Shown: positions 32,381 to 44,243 of the stretch, one piece after another
Layout of the letters: each line of letters starts with the position of its first letter
Numbering within the stretch: position 1 is the stretch's first letter
From: Buttiauxella agrestis
Lineage (GTDB): Bacteria > Pseudomonadota > Gammaproteobacteria > Enterobacterales > Enterobacteriaceae
DNA: 64,000 nt
Assembly (NCBI RefSeq): GCF_900446255.1
Contig: NZ_UIGI01000001.1
Location: 460,763-524,762 of the forward strand
Reading direction: 5' to 3'
Program-made: the position numbers and the translations under genes
The notes under the pieces: model-generated
Databases searched by the model: none
What the model saw: only the letters and a program-made list of their open reading frames with translations
Told to the model about the DNA's origin: nothing

Positions 32381-32872
32381 TTATTCACTTTCACTACCAT
32401 GTTCGGTTTCGGTAATGATCTGATAAAGCTCTTCATCACTCTGCGCTGAACGCAGACGTCGGCAAATCGTTTTATCCGCCAGACGTTTTGCCACCAAAGA
32501 CAAAGTGTGCAAATGTGTTTTTGTCTGATCGGCCGGAACAAGTAGCGCAAACATCAGGTCGACCGGCTGATTGTCAATAGCATCAAACGCGATAGGGGTT
32601 TCCAGTTTAATAAATACCCCAACGGCGCGGGTGGTATCTTCTTCCAGTTTTCCGTGAGGAATGGCGATACCATTGCCGATACCGGTACTGCCCATGCGCT
32701 CACGCGTCAGCACCGCCTCAAAGACGACTTGAGGTGGCAGACCGAGCTGTTTCGCCGCGAGTTCACTGATAATTTCCAGCGCACGTTTCTTACTTTGGCA
32801 ATGTACATTGCTACGGGTACATTCTTTGTTCAGGACATTACTAAGTTGTAGAGCAGAATCGTTGTTCATCAT
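32381..32872 (-). CDS. ptsN: EIIA-Ntr, nitrogen PTS regulatory protein
   Basis: The 163-residue protein matches E. coli PtsN, with the phosphorylated His73 in [13 protein letters not shown]. Its phosphorylation state controls K+ transport (TrkA, KdpD), phosphate sensing and other targets. It lies between hpf and rapZ in the rpoN block. Confidence 0.97.
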   Translation of the reverse strand: MMNNDSALQLSNVLNKECTRSNVHCQSKKRALEIISELAAKQLGLPPQVVFEAVLTRERMGSTGIGNGIAIPHGKLEEDTTRAVGVFIKLETPIAFDAIDNQPVDLMFALLVPADQTKTHLHTLSLVAKRLADKTICRRLRSAQSDEELYQIITETEHGSESE

Positions 32873-32954
32873 AAGTTCACCTAAGCACTCTGTTGTGGCA
32901 ACGGCCCGTTACTTCCGTAACGAGCCGTGAATGCCAAAACCGTTGCCTGGATTA

Positions 32955-33242
32955 TCAGTGTTGTTTTAGTTTATCTTTATGTTTGGTTAACTGGCGCGCC
33001 AGTTTATCAATCAGACCGTCAATCGCCGCATACATATCCTGCCCTTCAGCGCTGGCATGTATTTCACCACCATTGATATGAAGTGTTGCGTCGGCAATAT
33101 GCGTGACTTTTTCCACTTTTAACACAATATAGACTTGGTTAATCCTATCGAAGTACTGCTCCAGTTTGGCAAACTTCGTGCTCACAAAATCGCGCAGTGC
33201 GTCAGTGATTTCGACGTTTTGTCCTGTAATGTTGAGCTGCAT
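32955..33242 (-). CDS. hpf: HPF, ribosome hibernation promoting factor
   Basis: The start at 33242 gives 95 residues (MQLNITGQNVEITDALRDFV), the E. coli length; the longer in-frame extension to 33326 would overlap rpoN and is rejected. It is the short HPF form with a beta-alpha-beta-beta-beta-alpha fold and a basic C-terminus KHKDKLKQH. It binds the 30S decoding region and helps make 100S ribosomes in stationary phase. It starts 22 bases downstream of rpoN. Confidence 0.96.
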   Translation of the reverse strand: MQLNITGQNVEITDALRDFVSTKFAKLEQYFDRINQVYIVLKVEKVTHIADATLHINGGEIHASAEGQDMYAAIDGLIDKLARQLTKHKDKLKQH

Positions 33243-33264
33243 AGTGTCTTCCTTATCGGTTAAG

Positions 33265-34698
33265 TCACACCAGTTGTTTACGCTGGTTTGACGGTGGTAT
33301 GGATAAAGATTCTCGGTACTTCGCAACAGTGCGGCGTGCCACCATGATCCCCTGATCCGATAGCATAGTCGTTAACTTGCTATCACTCAGCGGTTTCGCA
33401 GGGTTTTCCGCAGCAATTAATTTCTTCACCAAAGCCCGAATAGCCGTGGAGGAGGCTTCACCGCCGCCCTCGGTATTGACATGACTTGAGAAGAAATACT
33501 TCAATTCAAAAATGCCTCGCGGACTGTGCAAATACTTTTGTGTGGTCACGCGGGAAATGGTGGATTCGTGCATTTCGACCACTTGGGCGATATCAGCAAG
33601 AACCATCGGTTTCATATGCTCTGCACCGAACTCAAAAAAGCCTTGCTGCTGTTCAACGATGCAGCGGCTAACCCGCAGCAAGGTATCATTGCGGCTTTCA
33701 AGGCTTTTGATCAGCCACTTCGCTTCTTGCAGGTTACTGCGAATAAATTGTGAGTCGCTGTCATTGCGGGCATTGGTGCCCATAGCAGCGTACTGTTGAT
33801 TTATTTTTAGACGCGGGATGCTGTCGGCATTAAGTTCCACCGTCCAGCGGCCCTGAGTTTTTTTGACCAACACATCAGGGATTACATACTCTGGTTCGCT
33901 GGTCTGAATGGACTGGCCCGGACGCGGATCAAGCGACTGAATCAGGCACATCGCCTCTTTCAGCACTTCTTCTTTCAGACGCGTGACGCGCATCAGGCTG
34001 CGGAAATCATGGTTGGCGAGCAAGTCGAGATGTTCGCTGACAATCAGGCGAGCTTCGGCTAACCAGGGTGTTTCTCGCGCGAATTGTGAAAGCTGTATCA
34101 GGAGGCAATCACGAAGGTCGCGTGCGGCGACGCCGACAGGATCGAAGCGTTGCACGCGTTTGAGCACCGCTTCCACTTCGTCGAGGGTGATTTCTTCATC
34201 GCCCATGCTTTCGAGAATTTCATCCAGCGAAACGGTCAGATAGCCCATTTCGTCAACGGCATCAACAATAGACGTTGCAATAGCGGTGTCGGTATCAGAA
34301 AACGGAGTGAGATCGACCTGCCACATCAGGTAATCCTGGAGTGACTGGGTGGTTTCACCCTGATAAACCGGCAACTCGTCGTCTATATAGTCAGTTCCGG
34401 TTCCCGATGGCGTACCTGCGGTGTAAATTTCGTCCCAGCTGGTGTCCAACGGTAACTCGTCGGGCATCTCTTTTTGTTCGAGTGCCTCACGAGTATCTAA
34501 CGCTTCATTTTCACGAACTTCCTGAGTTTCAATTTCTTCATGCAGATCGGTTTGCTCAAGCAGTGGGTTACTTTCCAGTGCTTGCTGAAGTTCCTGCTGT
34601 AATTCTAACGTCGACAGCTGCAACAGACGAATTGCCTGCTGTAACTGTGGAGTCATAGCAAGTTGTTGGCTGAGCCGTAATTGCAAACCTTGCTTCAT
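33265..34698 (-). CDS. rpoN: RNA polymerase sigma-54 factor
   Basis: The 477-residue protein equals E. coli RpoN in length. Region I is glutamine- and leucine-rich ([20 protein letters not shown]), the acidic region II follows, and region III has the core-binding domain, a helix-turn-helix and the RpoN box [10 protein letters not shown] near the C-terminus. It directs transcription of nitrogen and other genes with AAA+ activators. It lies between lptB and hpf. Confidence 0.98.
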   Translation of the reverse strand: MKQGLQLRLSQQLAMTPQLQQAIRLLQLSTLELQQELQQALESNPLLEQTDLHEEIETQEVRENEALDTREALEQKEMPDELPLDTSWDEIYTAGTPSGTGTDYIDDELPVYQGETTQSLQDYLMWQVDLTPFSDTDTAIATSIVDAVDEMGYLTVSLDEILESMGDEEITLDEVEAVLKRVQRFDPVGVAARDLRDCLLIQLSQFARETPWLAEARLIVSEHLDLLANHDFRSLMRVTRLKEEVLKEAMCLIQSLDPRPGQSIQTSEPEYVIPDVLVKKTQGRWTVELNADSIPRLKINQQYAAMGTNARNDSDSQFIRSNLQEAKWLIKSLESRNDTLLRVSRCIVEQQQGFFEFGAEHMKPMVLADIAQVVEMHESTISRVTTQKYLHSPRGIFELKYFFSSHVNTEGGGEASSTAIRALVKKLIAAENPAKPLSDSKLTTMLSDQGIMVARRTVAKYRESLSIPPSNQRKQLV

Positions 34699-34746
34699 AT
34701 TCAGAGCGAACTTCCTCAGGTGTAATCGTTAATTATTCCTACCCTA

Positions 34747-35472
34747 TCAGAGTCTGAACTCTTCGCCCAGATACACGCGTTTAACATGCTCGTCTTCCAG
34801 GATCTCGGCTGGAGTGCCATGGGCGATTAAATGGCCCTGGCTTACGATGTAAGCGCGTTCACATACGGCTAACGTTTCGCGTACGTTATGGTCAGTTATC
34901 AGCACCCCAAGCCCGCTGTCGCGTAAATGCTCGATGATTCGCTTGATGTCGATAACGGAAATTGGGTCAACACCTGCAAAAGGTTCATCCAAAAGAATAA
35001 ATTTTGGATTTGCAGCCAATGCGCGAGCAATTTCAACACGGCGACGCTCACCACCGGACAAAGATTGCCCGAGGCTATTACGCAAATGCTCAATGTGGAA
35101 CTCTTCCATTAGCTCATTGGCGCGGTCTTCACGCTGCTCGGTAGAAAGATCATCACGGATTTGCAGCACGGCCATTAAGTTATCGAACACGCTTAAACGG
35201 CGGAAAATAGACGCTTCTTGAGGCAAGTACCCAATACCACGTCGTGCACGTGCATGAAGCGGCAGCAGGCTGATGTCTTCATCATCAATAATAATGTTGC
35301 CCGCATCACGCGGAACAATACCGACCACCATATAAAAAGTGGTGGTTTTCCCTGCACCGTTAGGGCCGAGCAAACCGACAATCTCACCTGATTTAACGGT
35401 CAGACTGACGTCTTCTACAACGCGGCGGCCTTTGTAGGCTTTAGCGAGATTTTTTGCAATTAAAGTAGCCAT
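34747..35472 (-). CDS. lptB: LptB, ATPase of the LPS export transporter
   Basis: The 241-residue ABC ATPase matches E. coli LptB: Walker A GPNGAGKT (Lys42), signature LSGGERRR, Walker B FILLDEPF, and switch His in ITDHNVRE. It powers extraction of LPS by LptFG from the inner membrane. It starts 6 bases after lptA. Confidence 0.98.
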   Translation of the reverse strand: MATLIAKNLAKAYKGRRVVEDVSLTVKSGEIVGLLGPNGAGKTTTFYMVVGIVPRDAGNIIIDDEDISLLPLHARARRGIGYLPQEASIFRRLSVFDNLMAVLQIRDDLSTEQREDRANELMEEFHIEHLRNSLGQSLSGGERRRVEIARALAANPKFILLDEPFAGVDPISVIDIKRIIEHLRDSGLGVLITDHNVRETLAVCERAYIVSQGHLIAHGTPAEILEDEHVKRVYLGEEFRL

Positions 35473-35478
35473 AACGAA

Positions 35479-36042
35479 TTAGTTACTCTTTTTCTGCGCA
35501 GGGGCGGGGGCCGGAGCCTTGCCGTCTTTTTTCTGCAACTGAGAAGGAACCAGAACGGTCGTAACACGTTTACCTTTTTCGCTAAAGGCCTGCATTTTCT
35601 GCTCTTTAACGAGGTAAGTAATTTTGTCGCCTTTGATATTGCTATCGACCTGCTCCAGATAGGCATTGCCGGTCAGCACGACAAAATCGTTTTGCAGCTC
35701 ATAGTGCATAGTCGATGAGTGGCCGCTAACGGGTTTACCGCTATCTTGCATCTGATAGAAAGTGGCTGGATTACCGTAGCCATCGATCACTTCTTTGCCT
35801 TGCTCGCCGCCAGGGCGGGTCACAACGACTTTGTCGGCATTAATCTTGATACTACCTTGCGTCACAACCACATTGCCGGTGAAGGTGACGACGTTGCCCT
35901 GCATATCAAGCGACTGTTGGTCAGATTCAATGTGAATCGGCTGATCGGTATCACCGGTCAGCGCAAATGCCGAAAAACTGGCGGCTAAAAGTGTACTGGT
36001 CAGTACTAAATTACGGCTGAGTTTGTTTATTCTGGATTTCAT
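35479..36042 (-). CDS. lptA: LptA, periplasmic LPS bridge protein
   Basis: The start at 36042 gives 187 residues (E. coli 185) with a signal peptide (about residues 1-27, ending FSAFA) and a mature start LTGDTDQPIHIESDQQ. The rest is the OstA-type beta-jellyroll that stacks into a filament across the periplasm. The C-terminal tail is Ala/Pro/Lys-rich. The gene starts inside lptC, overlapping it by 32 bases, as in E. coli. Confidence 0.96.
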   Translation of the reverse strand: MKSRINKLSRNLVLTSTLLAASFSAFALTGDTDQPIHIESDQQSLDMQGNVVTFTGNVVVTQGSIKINADKVVVTRPGGEQGKEVIDGYGNPATFYQMQDSGKPVSGHSSTMHYELQNDFVVLTGNAYLEQVDSNIKGDKITYLVKEQKMQAFSEKGKRVTTVLVPSQLQKKDGKAPAPAPAQKKSN

Positions 36043-36586
36043 AGGATGTTCTAACCTTTTCAATCAGCTCGGCATTTTTGCTGCGTAAATTACCACGCAT
36101 TTTGAGGCCGGTGGAGTTAAAGCTGGTTCCGTACAAGGTTACCTGGTCATCAGAGGCAACATCCTGAGTGACTAAATTAACCTGCGCATTATCCGTGGTA
36201 ATTTTGCGTAGCTGCGAATCTGGCGTCAGAGCTGTAAGCACCACATTCCCATACAGATACAGCATCCGATCGTTAGTAAGTTTGGCGCGATCTGCTCGTA
36301 ATGACCAGGTGGCGACTTTGTTTTCGTCGTATTGCGTCATCACCGGATTGGTGAACCACGAAACGGCGGTTTCGGAAAAATATTCAACGTGCTCAGCAAC
36401 CAGTCGGTAATTTAAAGCCCCTTCAGGACTGTAGGCGAGAGTCGTGGAATGTTCACTTTTATAGGTTGGTTCATTCGTGTTCACTGTTGGAGGCGCAACG
36501 GCGTCTTTGTCGACCAGATTCACACCGATCAAAATCAGCACCAGCAATGAAAGCAGGATGATAACCCAACGTCTGGTCTTACTCAT
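36011..36586 (-). CDS. lptC: LptC, inner-membrane-anchored LPS transport protein
   Basis: The 191-residue protein equals E. coli LptC in length. A single N-terminal membrane segment (about residues 6-24) is followed by a periplasmic jellyroll (TTLAYSPEGALNYRLVAEHV). It receives LPS from LptBFG and hands it to LptA. It overlaps kdsC by 4 bases upstream and lptA by 32 bases downstream. Confidence 0.97.
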   Translation of the reverse strand: MSKTRRWVIILLSLLVLILIGVNLVDKDAVAPPTVNTNEPTYKSEHSTTLAYSPEGALNYRLVAEHVEYFSETAVSWFTNPVMTQYDENKVATWSLRADRAKLTNDRMLYLYGNVVLTALTPDSQLRKITTDNAQVNLVTQDVASDDQVTLYGTSFNSTGLKMRGNLRSKNAELIEKVRTSYEIQNKQTQP

Positions 36587-37149
36587 ATAGATAGCCCTTT
36601 GGCCTCATCAAGCTTACCTTGTGCCAGTAACAGCAAGTCGCAGACTTCACGCACTGCTCCACGCCCGCCAGCAATACGTGTCACGTAGTCGGCACGAGGA
36701 ATCAGCAAAGGATGTGCATCCGATACCGCAACGCTCAAACCGACTTTAGCCATCACAGGCCAGTCGATTAAATCATCACCCACATAAGCCACGTGTTCAG
36801 CTGGGATCGCGAGCTTATCTAAAAGATCCTGAAAAGCCACAAGCTTATCGGACTGACCTTGATAGAGATGCTTGATACCCAGCGTTTCACAACGGTCTTC
36901 AAGCAATTTTGCTTTACGTCCGGTAATAATCGCGACGTTTATATCTGATGTCAGCGCACAGCGAATACCATAGCCATCACGCACATTGAATGCTTTCAGC
37001 TCTTCGCCACTGTTGCCCATATAAATCAGGCCATCAGACATCACACCGTCAACGTCTAAAATGAGCAGGCGCACATTAGCGGCCCGCTCCATAACGCGCG
37101 CACTTACCGGCCCATAACAAGTGGCAAGAGACGCTTCATGGTTACTCAT
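36583..37149 (-). CDS. kdsC: KdsC, 3-deoxy-D-manno-octulosonate 8-phosphate phosphatase
   Basis: The start at 37149 (MSNHEASLATCYGPVS) gives 188 residues, the E. coli length; the longer frame to 37233 runs back into kdsD and is rejected. It is a HAD phosphatase with motif I DVDGVMSDG and motif III region YVGDDLIDWPVM. It makes free Kdo for LPS core. It is flanked by kdsD and lptC. Confidence 0.97.
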   Translation of the reverse strand: MSNHEASLATCYGPVSARVMERAANVRLLILDVDGVMSDGLIYMGNSGEELKAFNVRDGYGIRCALTSDINVAIITGRKAKLLEDRCETLGIKHLYQGQSDKLVAFQDLLDKLAIPAEHVAYVGDDLIDWPVMAKVGLSVAVSDAHPLLIPRADYVTRIAGGRGAVREVCDLLLLAQGKLDEAKGLSI

Positions 37150-37165
37150 TAAGGCTAATCCTTTG

Positions 37166-38152
37166 TTAAACCACGCCTGCGCGTAGCATGTCATGCATAT
37201 GTACCACACCGAGTAGTTGGTCGCCATCTGCAACCAATACCGAGGTAATATGGCGAGACTGCATCAAATTCAATGCATCAACCGCCAGGACTGTTGGGCG
37301 AACGCGAATTCCGCCGACGGTCATGACATCTGCGATATTCAGGGTGTGAAGATCTACGCCCATATCAAAGACACGACGTAAGTCACCATCCGTGAAGATC
37401 CCTTCGATTTTCATCAGGTCATCACAGATTACGGTCATCCCCATATTTTTACGCGTTATTTCCAGCAGTGCATCACGCAATGAAGCATCTTTACTGACAT
37501 GCGGTATTTCATCGCCGCTGTGCATGATGTCGCTGACACGTAATAACAGTTTACGACCCAATGCGCCGCCTGGGTGAGAAAGTGCAAAATCTTCTGCGGT
37601 AAAGCCGCGTGCTTTGAGCATCGCAACAGCAAGTGCGTCACCCATGACCAATGTGGCAGTGGTGCTTGATGTCGGAGCCAGGCCCAGCGGGCAGGCTTCT
37701 TGTGGCACTTTCACGCACAGATGGATATCCGCCGCTTTGCCCATTGAGCTTTCGGGACGGCTGGTGATGCAAATGAGTGGCACCTGCAAGCGTTTGAGAA
37801 CGGGAATCAGCGCCAGAATTTCGTTCGACTCGCCAGAGTTTGAAATAGCGATGACAATATCTTGCGCGCTCACCATGCCGAGATCGCCGTGGCTGGCTTC
37901 ACCAGGATGGACGAAGAACGAAGGTGTGCCGGTACTGGCAAACGTCGCGGCCATCTTTTTACCGATGTGCCCTGACTTGCCCATGCCCATAACGACCACT
38001 TTGCCCTGGCAATAGAACATTCTTTCACAGGCTTGTGAGAAATCTGAGTTGATGTATTGCTCGAGCTGATCCAGGCCTTCACGTTCGATCTTCAGGACAT
38101 CTCTGCCTGCTTGTTGAAAGTCAAAACCCGGTTGTAAATTAATCTGTGACAT
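37166..38152 (-). CDS. kdsD: KdsD, arabinose 5-phosphate isomerase
   Basis: The 328-residue protein equals E. coli KdsD in length, with an N-terminal SIS sugar isomerase domain (VVMGMGKSGHIGKK, FVHPGEASHGDLGM) and two C-terminal CBS domains (about residues 210-328). It converts ribulose 5-phosphate to arabinose 5-phosphate, the first step of Kdo synthesis. kdsC follows after 16 bases. Confidence 0.97.
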   Translation of the reverse strand: MSQINLQPGFDFQQAGRDVLKIEREGLDQLEQYINSDFSQACERMFYCQGKVVVMGMGKSGHIGKKMAATFASTGTPSFFVHPGEASHGDLGMVSAQDIVIAISNSGESNEILALIPVLKRLQVPLICITSRPESSMGKAADIHLCVKVPQEACPLGLAPTSSTTATLVMGDALAVAMLKARGFTAEDFALSHPGGALGRKLLLRVSDIMHSGDEIPHVSKDASLRDALLEITRKNMGMTVICDDLMKIEGIFTDGDLRRVFDMGVDLHTLNIADVMTVGGIRVRPTVLAVDALNLMQSRHITSVLVADGDQLLGVVHMHDMLRAGVV

Positions 38153-38167
38153 AATTTCCGTTCCGTT

Positions 38168-39145
38168 TTACCCAACGACCGGTGATGCAAGAAACCACAG
38201 CACCGCAATCCATACGAAGAAGCTACATGTTAACAGAGCACCTGCAGTCTTGCCGATAGAGCGAGGCTTACGCCAGCAAAGTACGGCGAAAATGGCACTA
38301 ACAATCAACATGACCCAATAGTCCCGAGCAAAAGCGAGCGGGTCGATTTCACCTGGCGCGATTAACGCAGGGATGCCCAGCACCAGAACAATATTGAAAA
38401 TATTCGAGCCAATGATATTACCAATTGCAATATCATCTTCGCCTTTACGGGCTCCGGCGATGGTCGTGGCTAACTCTGGCAGACTTGTACCGACTGAAAT
38501 AATCGTCAGGCCAATCACTAATTCGCTCACACCAAAGTAATGAGCCAGCACGCTGGCGTTATCGATAACCATGCGTGTCGCCATTGGCATAATGATTAGG
38601 GCGACGGCCAGCCATAAAAACGCAACGGGGCGATTACCTTCTCTGGGAAGCTCTGCCAGCTGCTCGCGCGTTAAATTATCAGAGCCTTCATGCCCGGCGA
38701 GGCGTGCTATTTTAATGGTAAACAGCAGATACGCTATCGCTACAGCAATCAAAATTAAGCCATCGACGCGGCTTAACTGATTATCAAAAAGCAGCCAGCC
38801 AATAATTGCACTGACAACCAACATTAGGGGCAATTCGCGACGAAGAATATCGGAATTCACGGTAAATGGGTGTAAAAGCGCCGCTAAGCCGAGAATCAGC
38901 AAAATATTGGTGATATTCGAACCCAGTGCTGTTCCCACCGCTAAATTCAATTGACCATGAAGGGCGGCAGAGCTTGCGACGAGAAGTTCAGGCAACGAAG
39001 TCCCGATACTGACGACCGTTAAACCAATAAGCAGTGGTGGAACCCCAAAACTGCGGCAAAGAATGGACGCGGCAAACACCAGCCGGTCGGCGCCATAGAC
39101 GACCAAAAGCAAACCAATGATTAACAGAGCTGTAGCTAACAGCAT
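38168..39145 (-). CDS. yrbG: YrbG, CaCA-family cation/calcium exchanger
   Basis: The 325-residue protein equals E. coli YrbG in length. It shows about ten membrane segments and the two alpha repeats of the family, GTSLPELLVA near residue 48 and GTSLPELATT near residue 215. It is predicted to exchange Na+ or H+ for Ca2+, but the E. coli protein has no settled physiological role. It leads the leftward kdsD-kdsC-lptCAB block and is divergent from mlaF. Confidence 0.95.
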   Translation of the reverse strand: MLLATALLIIGLLLVVYGADRLVFAASILCRSFGVPPLLIGLTVVSIGTSLPELLVASSAALHGQLNLAVGTALGSNITNILLILGLAALLHPFTVNSDILRRELPLMLVVSAIIGWLLFDNQLSRVDGLILIAVAIAYLLFTIKIARLAGHEGSDNLTREQLAELPREGNRPVAFLWLAVALIIMPMATRMVIDNASVLAHYFGVSELVIGLTIISVGTSLPELATTIAGARKGEDDIAIGNIIGSNIFNIVLVLGIPALIAPGEIDPLAFARDYWVMLIVSAIFAVLCWRKPRSIGKTAGALLTCSFFVWIAVLWFLASPVVG

Positions 39146-39375
39146 TCAAAATCCTTTATTCAGGTATAATCGCCGGTCTTGTGCTGTGAAAGTACCGGCA
39201 GAGCTTACAGATCTGTAGGGTCGGGCATAATTCTTAATTCTGACTTTATGCGGCAGAAAAGTAAAACAAATGCCAGTTTTCGCTAATCGGGACGGGTAAT
39301 ATTCTGTAAAAATGATGGGTTGGAACTGAGTTTCCATTCAATACCTCGTCCGTGAACTTGATAAAAGGAAAGATG

Positions 39376-40191
39376 ATGAGCCAGACGCAGACGAATCTGG
39401 TCGAAATTCGCGGTGTTAGTTTTACCCGCGGCAGTCGGCGCATCTTTGACAATATTTCACTGAACGTGCCGCGCGGCAAGATTACCGCCATAATGGGGCC
39501 TTCAGGTATTGGTAAAACAACCCTACTACGGTTGATCGGTGGACAAATTCAGCCCGACAGCGGTGAAATCCTGTTTGACGGTGAAAATGTACCCGCGATG
39601 TCGCGCTCACGTTTATACACTGTTCGCAAACGCATGAGTATGCTGTTTCAATCCGGCGCGCTATTTACCGATCTCAATGTCTTTGAAAATGTGGCATATC
39701 CTCTTCGGGAGCATCGCCGCTTACCGGAAGAATTGCTGCGTAGCACCGTGATGATGAAGCTTGAAGCGGTTGGATTACGTGGAGCCGCTAAACTGATGCC
39801 TAACGAGCTGTCTGGCGGGATGGCCCGACGAGCAGCACTTGCCCGCGCCATCGCACTCGAACCCGATTTGATTATGTTTGATGAGCCATTCGTTGGCCAG
39901 GACCCTATTACTATGGGGGTTCTGGTAAAACTGATTTCAGAATTAAACAGTGCGTTGGGTGTGACATGTATTGTGGTTTCCCACGACGTGCCTGAAGTGC
40001 TTAGCATTGCTGATTACGCCTACATTGCGGCGGATCAGCACATCGTGGCCGAAGGAACTCCAGCAGCTTTGCGTGAAAATAGCGATCCACGTGTACGTCA
40101 ATTCCTCGATGGAATTGCCGATGGACCTGTACCGTTCCGTTATCCGGCAGCGGATTATCGGGATGACTTATTATCAGAAACAGGGAGTTAA
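39376..40191 (+). CDS. mlaF: MlaF, ATPase of the phospholipid transport complex
   Basis: The ATG at 39376 ([13 protein letters not shown]) aligns with the E. coli N-terminus and has an AAGGA site; the adjacent ATG at 39373 is equally possible. The 271-residue ABC ATPase (E. coli 269) has Walker [10 protein letters not shown], signature LSGGMARR and Walker B LIMFDEPF. It powers MlaFEDB, which moves phospholipids between the inner membrane and MlaC to keep the outer membrane asymmetric. Confidence 0.96.
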   Translation: MSQTQTNLVEIRGVSFTRGSRRIFDNISLNVPRGKITAIMGPSGIGKTTLLRLIGGQIQPDSGEILFDGENVPAMSRSRLYTVRKRMSMLFQSGALFTDLNVFENVAYPLREHRRLPEELLRSTVMMKLEAVGLRGAAKLMPNELSGGMARRAALARAIALEPDLIMFDEPFVGQDPITMGVLVKLISELNSALGVTCIVVSHDVPEVLSIADYAYIAADQHIVAEGTPAALRENSDPRVRQFLDGIADGPVPFRYPAADYRDDLLSETGS

Positions 40192-40198
40192 GTTGCTC

Positions 40199-40981
40199 AT
40201 GCTCTTTAATGCACTGGCATCGTTCGGGCGGCGGGGGTTGAAAACCTGCGCGTCATTTGGTCGGGCCGGGATAATGCTTGTTAATGCGGTGGTGGGGAAA
40301 CCGGAATTCCGCAAACATGCGCCATTACTTATTCGCCAGATTTACAATGTAGGCGTTTTGTCGCTGCTAATCATCATTGTGTCAGGCTTGTTCATCGGCA
40401 TGGTTCTTGGTCTGCAAGGTTATTTGGTTCTGACAACCTACAGTGCGGAATCAAGCCTCGGCATGTTGGTCGCGTTGTCACTACTGCGCGAACTTGGGCC
40501 TGTTGTTGCTGCACTATTATTTGCCGGGCGCGCAGGTTCCGCGTTGACCGCAGAAATTGGTCTGATGAAAGCGACAGAGCAACTCTCCAGCATGGAGATG
40601 ATGGCGGTTGACCCGGTGCGTCGCGTCGTTTCACCTCGATTTTGGGCCGGTGTCATTTCGTTGCCACTGCTGACGCTTATCTTTGTCGCCGTGGGTATCT
40701 GGGGGGGCGCATTGGTTGGCGTTAACTGGAAGGGAATTGATGCAGGGTTCTTCTGGTCTGCGATGCAAAATGCCGTCAACTGGCGTACCGATCTGGTTAA
40801 CTGTGTCATCAAGAGTGTGGTGTTCGCGATAACAGTGACCTGGATTGCATTATTCAATGGCTACGATGCCATTCCTACGTCCGCAGGGATTAGCCGGGCA
40901 ACAACACGTACCGTTGTGCATGCCTCACTGGCCGTTTTAGGTCTGGATTTTGTGCTCACAGCACTGATGTTTGGGAATTAA
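40199..40981 (+). CDS. mlaE: MlaE, permease of the phospholipid transport complex
   Basis: The ATG at 40199 gives 260 residues ([15 protein letters not shown]), the E. coli length. Much earlier in-frame starts lie inside mlaF and are rejected. The protein has about five hydrophobic segments and the motif [20 protein letters not shown] of the MlaE/TGD1 family. It forms the membrane core of the complex. mlaD follows after 4 bases. Confidence 0.97.
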   Translation: MLFNALASFGRRGLKTCASFGRAGIMLVNAVVGKPEFRKHAPLLIRQIYNVGVLSLLIIIVSGLFIGMVLGLQGYLVLTTYSAESSLGMLVALSLLRELGPVVAALLFAGRAGSALTAEIGLMKATEQLSSMEMMAVDPVRRVVSPRFWAGVISLPLLTLIFVAVGIWGGALVGVNWKGIDAGFFWSAMQNAVNWRTDLVNCVIKSVVFAITVTWIALFNGYDAIPTSAGISRATTRTVVHASLAVLGLDFVLTALMFGN

Positions 40982-40985
40982 GTTC

Positions 40986-41537
40986 ATGCAAACTAAGAAA
41001 TTTGAAACTGGGGTTGGCGCATTTTTAATTATCGCATTGGCTGCCATCGTCTTCTTGTGCCTGAAAGTGGCAAATGTCACTTCGTTACGCAGTGAGCCAA
41101 CATACCGGGTCTATGCGACTTTCGATAACATCGGTAGCCTGAAAACCGGTTCTCCACTGCGCCTCGGTGGTGTGGTGATTGGCCGCGTTGACGATATTAC
41201 ACTTGATCCGAAAACGTATTTACCTCGCGTCACCATGGATATCGAAACACGCTACGACCGCATCCCTGATACCAGCTCGCTGGCGATCCGCACCTCAGGT
41301 TTACTGGGCGAGCAATATCTTGCCCTGAACCTCGGTTTTGATGACCCTGAGCTTGGGTCATCTATCCTTAAAGAAGGTGGTACGATTCAGGACACAAAAT
41401 CGGCGCTGGTACTGGAGGACCTGATTGGTCAGTTCCTGTATAAGAGCGGCAATGGTGATAATAAGAATTCAGGGGATACCCCTTCGCAGAATTCAGAGAA
41501 TAATAGCGCAGAGCCACAGCCTGGCACGACGCACTAA
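40986..41537 (+). CDS. mlaD: MlaD, MCE-domain phospholipid-binding subunit
   Basis: The ATG at 40986 gives 183 residues, as in E. coli. One N-terminal membrane segment (about residues 8-27) precedes an MCE domain (TYRVYATFDNIGSLKTGSPL) and a hydrophilic Ser/Asn-rich tail. It forms a hexameric ring with a central lipid pore on MlaE. Confidence 0.97.
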   Translation: MQTKKFETGVGAFLIIALAAIVFLCLKVANVTSLRSEPTYRVYATFDNIGSLKTGSPLRLGGVVIGRVDDITLDPKTYLPRVTMDIETRYDRIPDTSSLAIRTSGLLGEQYLALNLGFDDPELGSSILKEGGTIQDTKSALVLEDLIGQFLYKSGNGDNKNSGDTPSQNSENNSAEPQPGTTH

Positions 41538-41555
41538 TCTAAGAGGACGAGTGTT

Positions 41556-42185
41556 ATGTTTAAACGACTTATTATGATTGCTATGTTGGTTATCGCACCA
41601 TTGGCGCATGCCGTGGATCAGAGCAATCCTTACAAGCTGATGGGCGAAGCGGCGCAAAAAACGTTTGATCGTCTCAAAAACGAACAACCTAAAATCCGTC
41701 AAAATCCTGACTATCTGCGCGAGATCGTGGGTCAGGAGCTTCTGCCGTATGTGCAGGTTAAATACGCGGGCGCGTTGGTATTAGGTCGTTACTATAAAGA
41801 TGCAACGCCTGCGCAGCGTGAAGCCTATTTCAAAGCATTTGAAGAGTACTTGAAACAGGCTTACGGTCAGGCACTTGCTATGTATAACGGGCAATCTTAT
41901 CAAATCGCCCCAGAGCAACCGCTGGGTAATGCCACCATTATTGCTATTCGTGTCACTATCATTGACCCGAACGGTCGTCCACCAGTGCGTCTTGATTTCC
42001 AGTGGCGTAAGAACAGCCAGACAGGCAACTGGCAGGCTTACGATATGATTGCTGAAGGTGTAAGTATGATCACCACCAAGCAAAATGAGTGGAGTGATAT
42101 CCTACGCACCAAAGGGATTGACGGTTTGACGGCTCAACTGCAATCAATCTCTAAACTGCCAATCACTCTGGAAAATAAAAAGTAA
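41556..42185 (+). CDS. mlaC: MlaC, periplasmic phospholipid shuttle
   Basis: The 209-residue protein (E. coli 211) has a signal peptide (about residues 1-20, cleaved after LAHA) and the MlaC (Ttg2D) domain. It carries phospholipid between the MlaA-porin complex in the outer membrane and MlaD. Its stop overlaps the mlaB start by one base (TAATG). Confidence 0.96.
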   Translation: MFKRLIMIAMLVIAPLAHAVDQSNPYKLMGEAAQKTFDRLKNEQPKIRQNPDYLREIVGQELLPYVQVKYAGALVLGRYYKDATPAQREAYFKAFEEYLKQAYGQALAMYNGQSYQIAPEQPLGNATIIAIRVTIIDPNGRPPVRLDFQWRKNSQTGNWQAYDMIAEGVSMITTKQNEWSDILRTKGIDGLTAQLQSISKLPITLENKK

Positions 42186-42487
42186 TGGCCGACGAGCTTA
42201 GCTGGCAGTGTGAATCTGAAACCTTGCATCTGACAGGTGAGTTGGACAGCGACACCGTGGGGCCGTTATGGCGCCAGCGTGAGCAAATCATGGCGGGTAT
42301 CAAGGTTCTGAATCTTTCAGGCCTGTCGCGTGTAGATACCTCAGGTTTAGCGCTGCTGATTCATCTTGTGGCCTTTGCTCGACGTCAAAACGTGGAGATT
42401 GAGCTTCAGGGTGCAAGCGATAATCTTCAGACTTTGACCAAACTTTATAATCTACCTGAAGACATCCTTCCTGCATTTGCAGGCTAG
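42185..42487 (+). CDS. mlaB: MlaB, STAS-domain subunit of the Mla complex
   Basis: The 100-residue protein is a single STAS domain with Thr52 in SRVDTSGLALL, the position needed for activity in E. coli MlaB. It stabilises MlaF on the cytoplasmic face. It is the last mla gene, followed by a terminator. Confidence 0.96.
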   Translation: MADELSWQCESETLHLTGELDSDTVGPLWRQREQIMAGIKVLNLSGLSRVDTSGLALLIHLVAFARRQNVEIELQGASDNLQTLTKLYNLPEDILPAFAG

Positions 42488-42511
42488 TGTTTTCATAGCG
42501 TTACTATCATT

Positions 42512-42542
42512 GCCCCTGATCTAATTGGATCAGGGGCTTTTT
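42512..42542 (+). terminator. Intrinsic terminator after mlaB
   Basis: A 10-bp stem GCCCCTGATC / GATCAGGGGC with a 6-base loop is followed by five T residues, separating mla from ibaG-murA. Confidence 0.93.
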
Positions 42543-42612
42543 GCTTATTTAAGCCAGCGCCACTTTCCTCTAAGATGTGTGGCTTGTTTCATTAACCGAC
42601 GAATTATATCCC

Positions 42613-42867
42613 ATGGAAAATCATGAAATTCAGACAGTGCTGATGAACGCACTGCCCCTACAGGAAGTCCACGTCTCAGGCGATGGCAGCCATTTTCAGG
42701 TGATTGCGGTGGGTGAGTTATTCGCCGAGTTAAGTCGCGTGAAGAAGCAACAAACAGTTTATGCGCCATTGATGGAGCTGATTGCAGATAACCGTATTCA
42801 TGCGGTTTCCATCAAGACCTATACTCCGCAAGAGTGGGATCGCGATCGTAAACTTAATGGTTTTTGA
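42613..42867 (+). CDS. ibaG: IbaG, BolA-family acid stress protein
   Basis: The ATG at 42613 gives 84 residues ([20 protein letters not shown]), the E. coli length; the longer frame from 42577 is rejected because the extra residues do not match. It is a BolA-like protein that can share a 2Fe-2S cluster with monothiol glutaredoxins and is acid induced. It lies 53 bases upstream of murA. Confidence 0.95.
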   Translation: MENHEIQTVLMNALPLQEVHVSGDGSHFQVIAVGELFAELSRVKKQQTVYAPLMELIADNRIHAVSIKTYTPQEWDRDRKLNGF

Positions 42868-42908
42868 GCAATTCGCCATGGCGGGTTGTAACGATTTGAA
42901 TTTAATAG

Positions 42909-44192
<1,284 letters not shown>

Positions 44193-44220
44193 ATTTTTCT
44201 GCTGATACTCAAAAAGAAAA

Positions 44221-44243
44221 AACCGGGCTTGCCCGGTTTTTTT
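44221..44243. terminator. Bidirectional terminator between murA and sfsB
   Basis: The stem AACCGGGC / GCCCGGTT has a tight loop, A residues before and T residues after. It overlaps the last bases of the convergent sfsB. Confidence 0.9.

Noticed and set aside
37150-37233. N-terminal extension of kdsC into kdsD
   Set aside because: The extension overlaps the conserved end of kdsD; the start at 37149 gives the known 188 residues.
39971-40198. N-terminal extension of mlaE into mlaF
   Set aside because: The extra 76 residues overlap conserved mlaF codons; the ATG at 40199 gives exactly the E. coli length.
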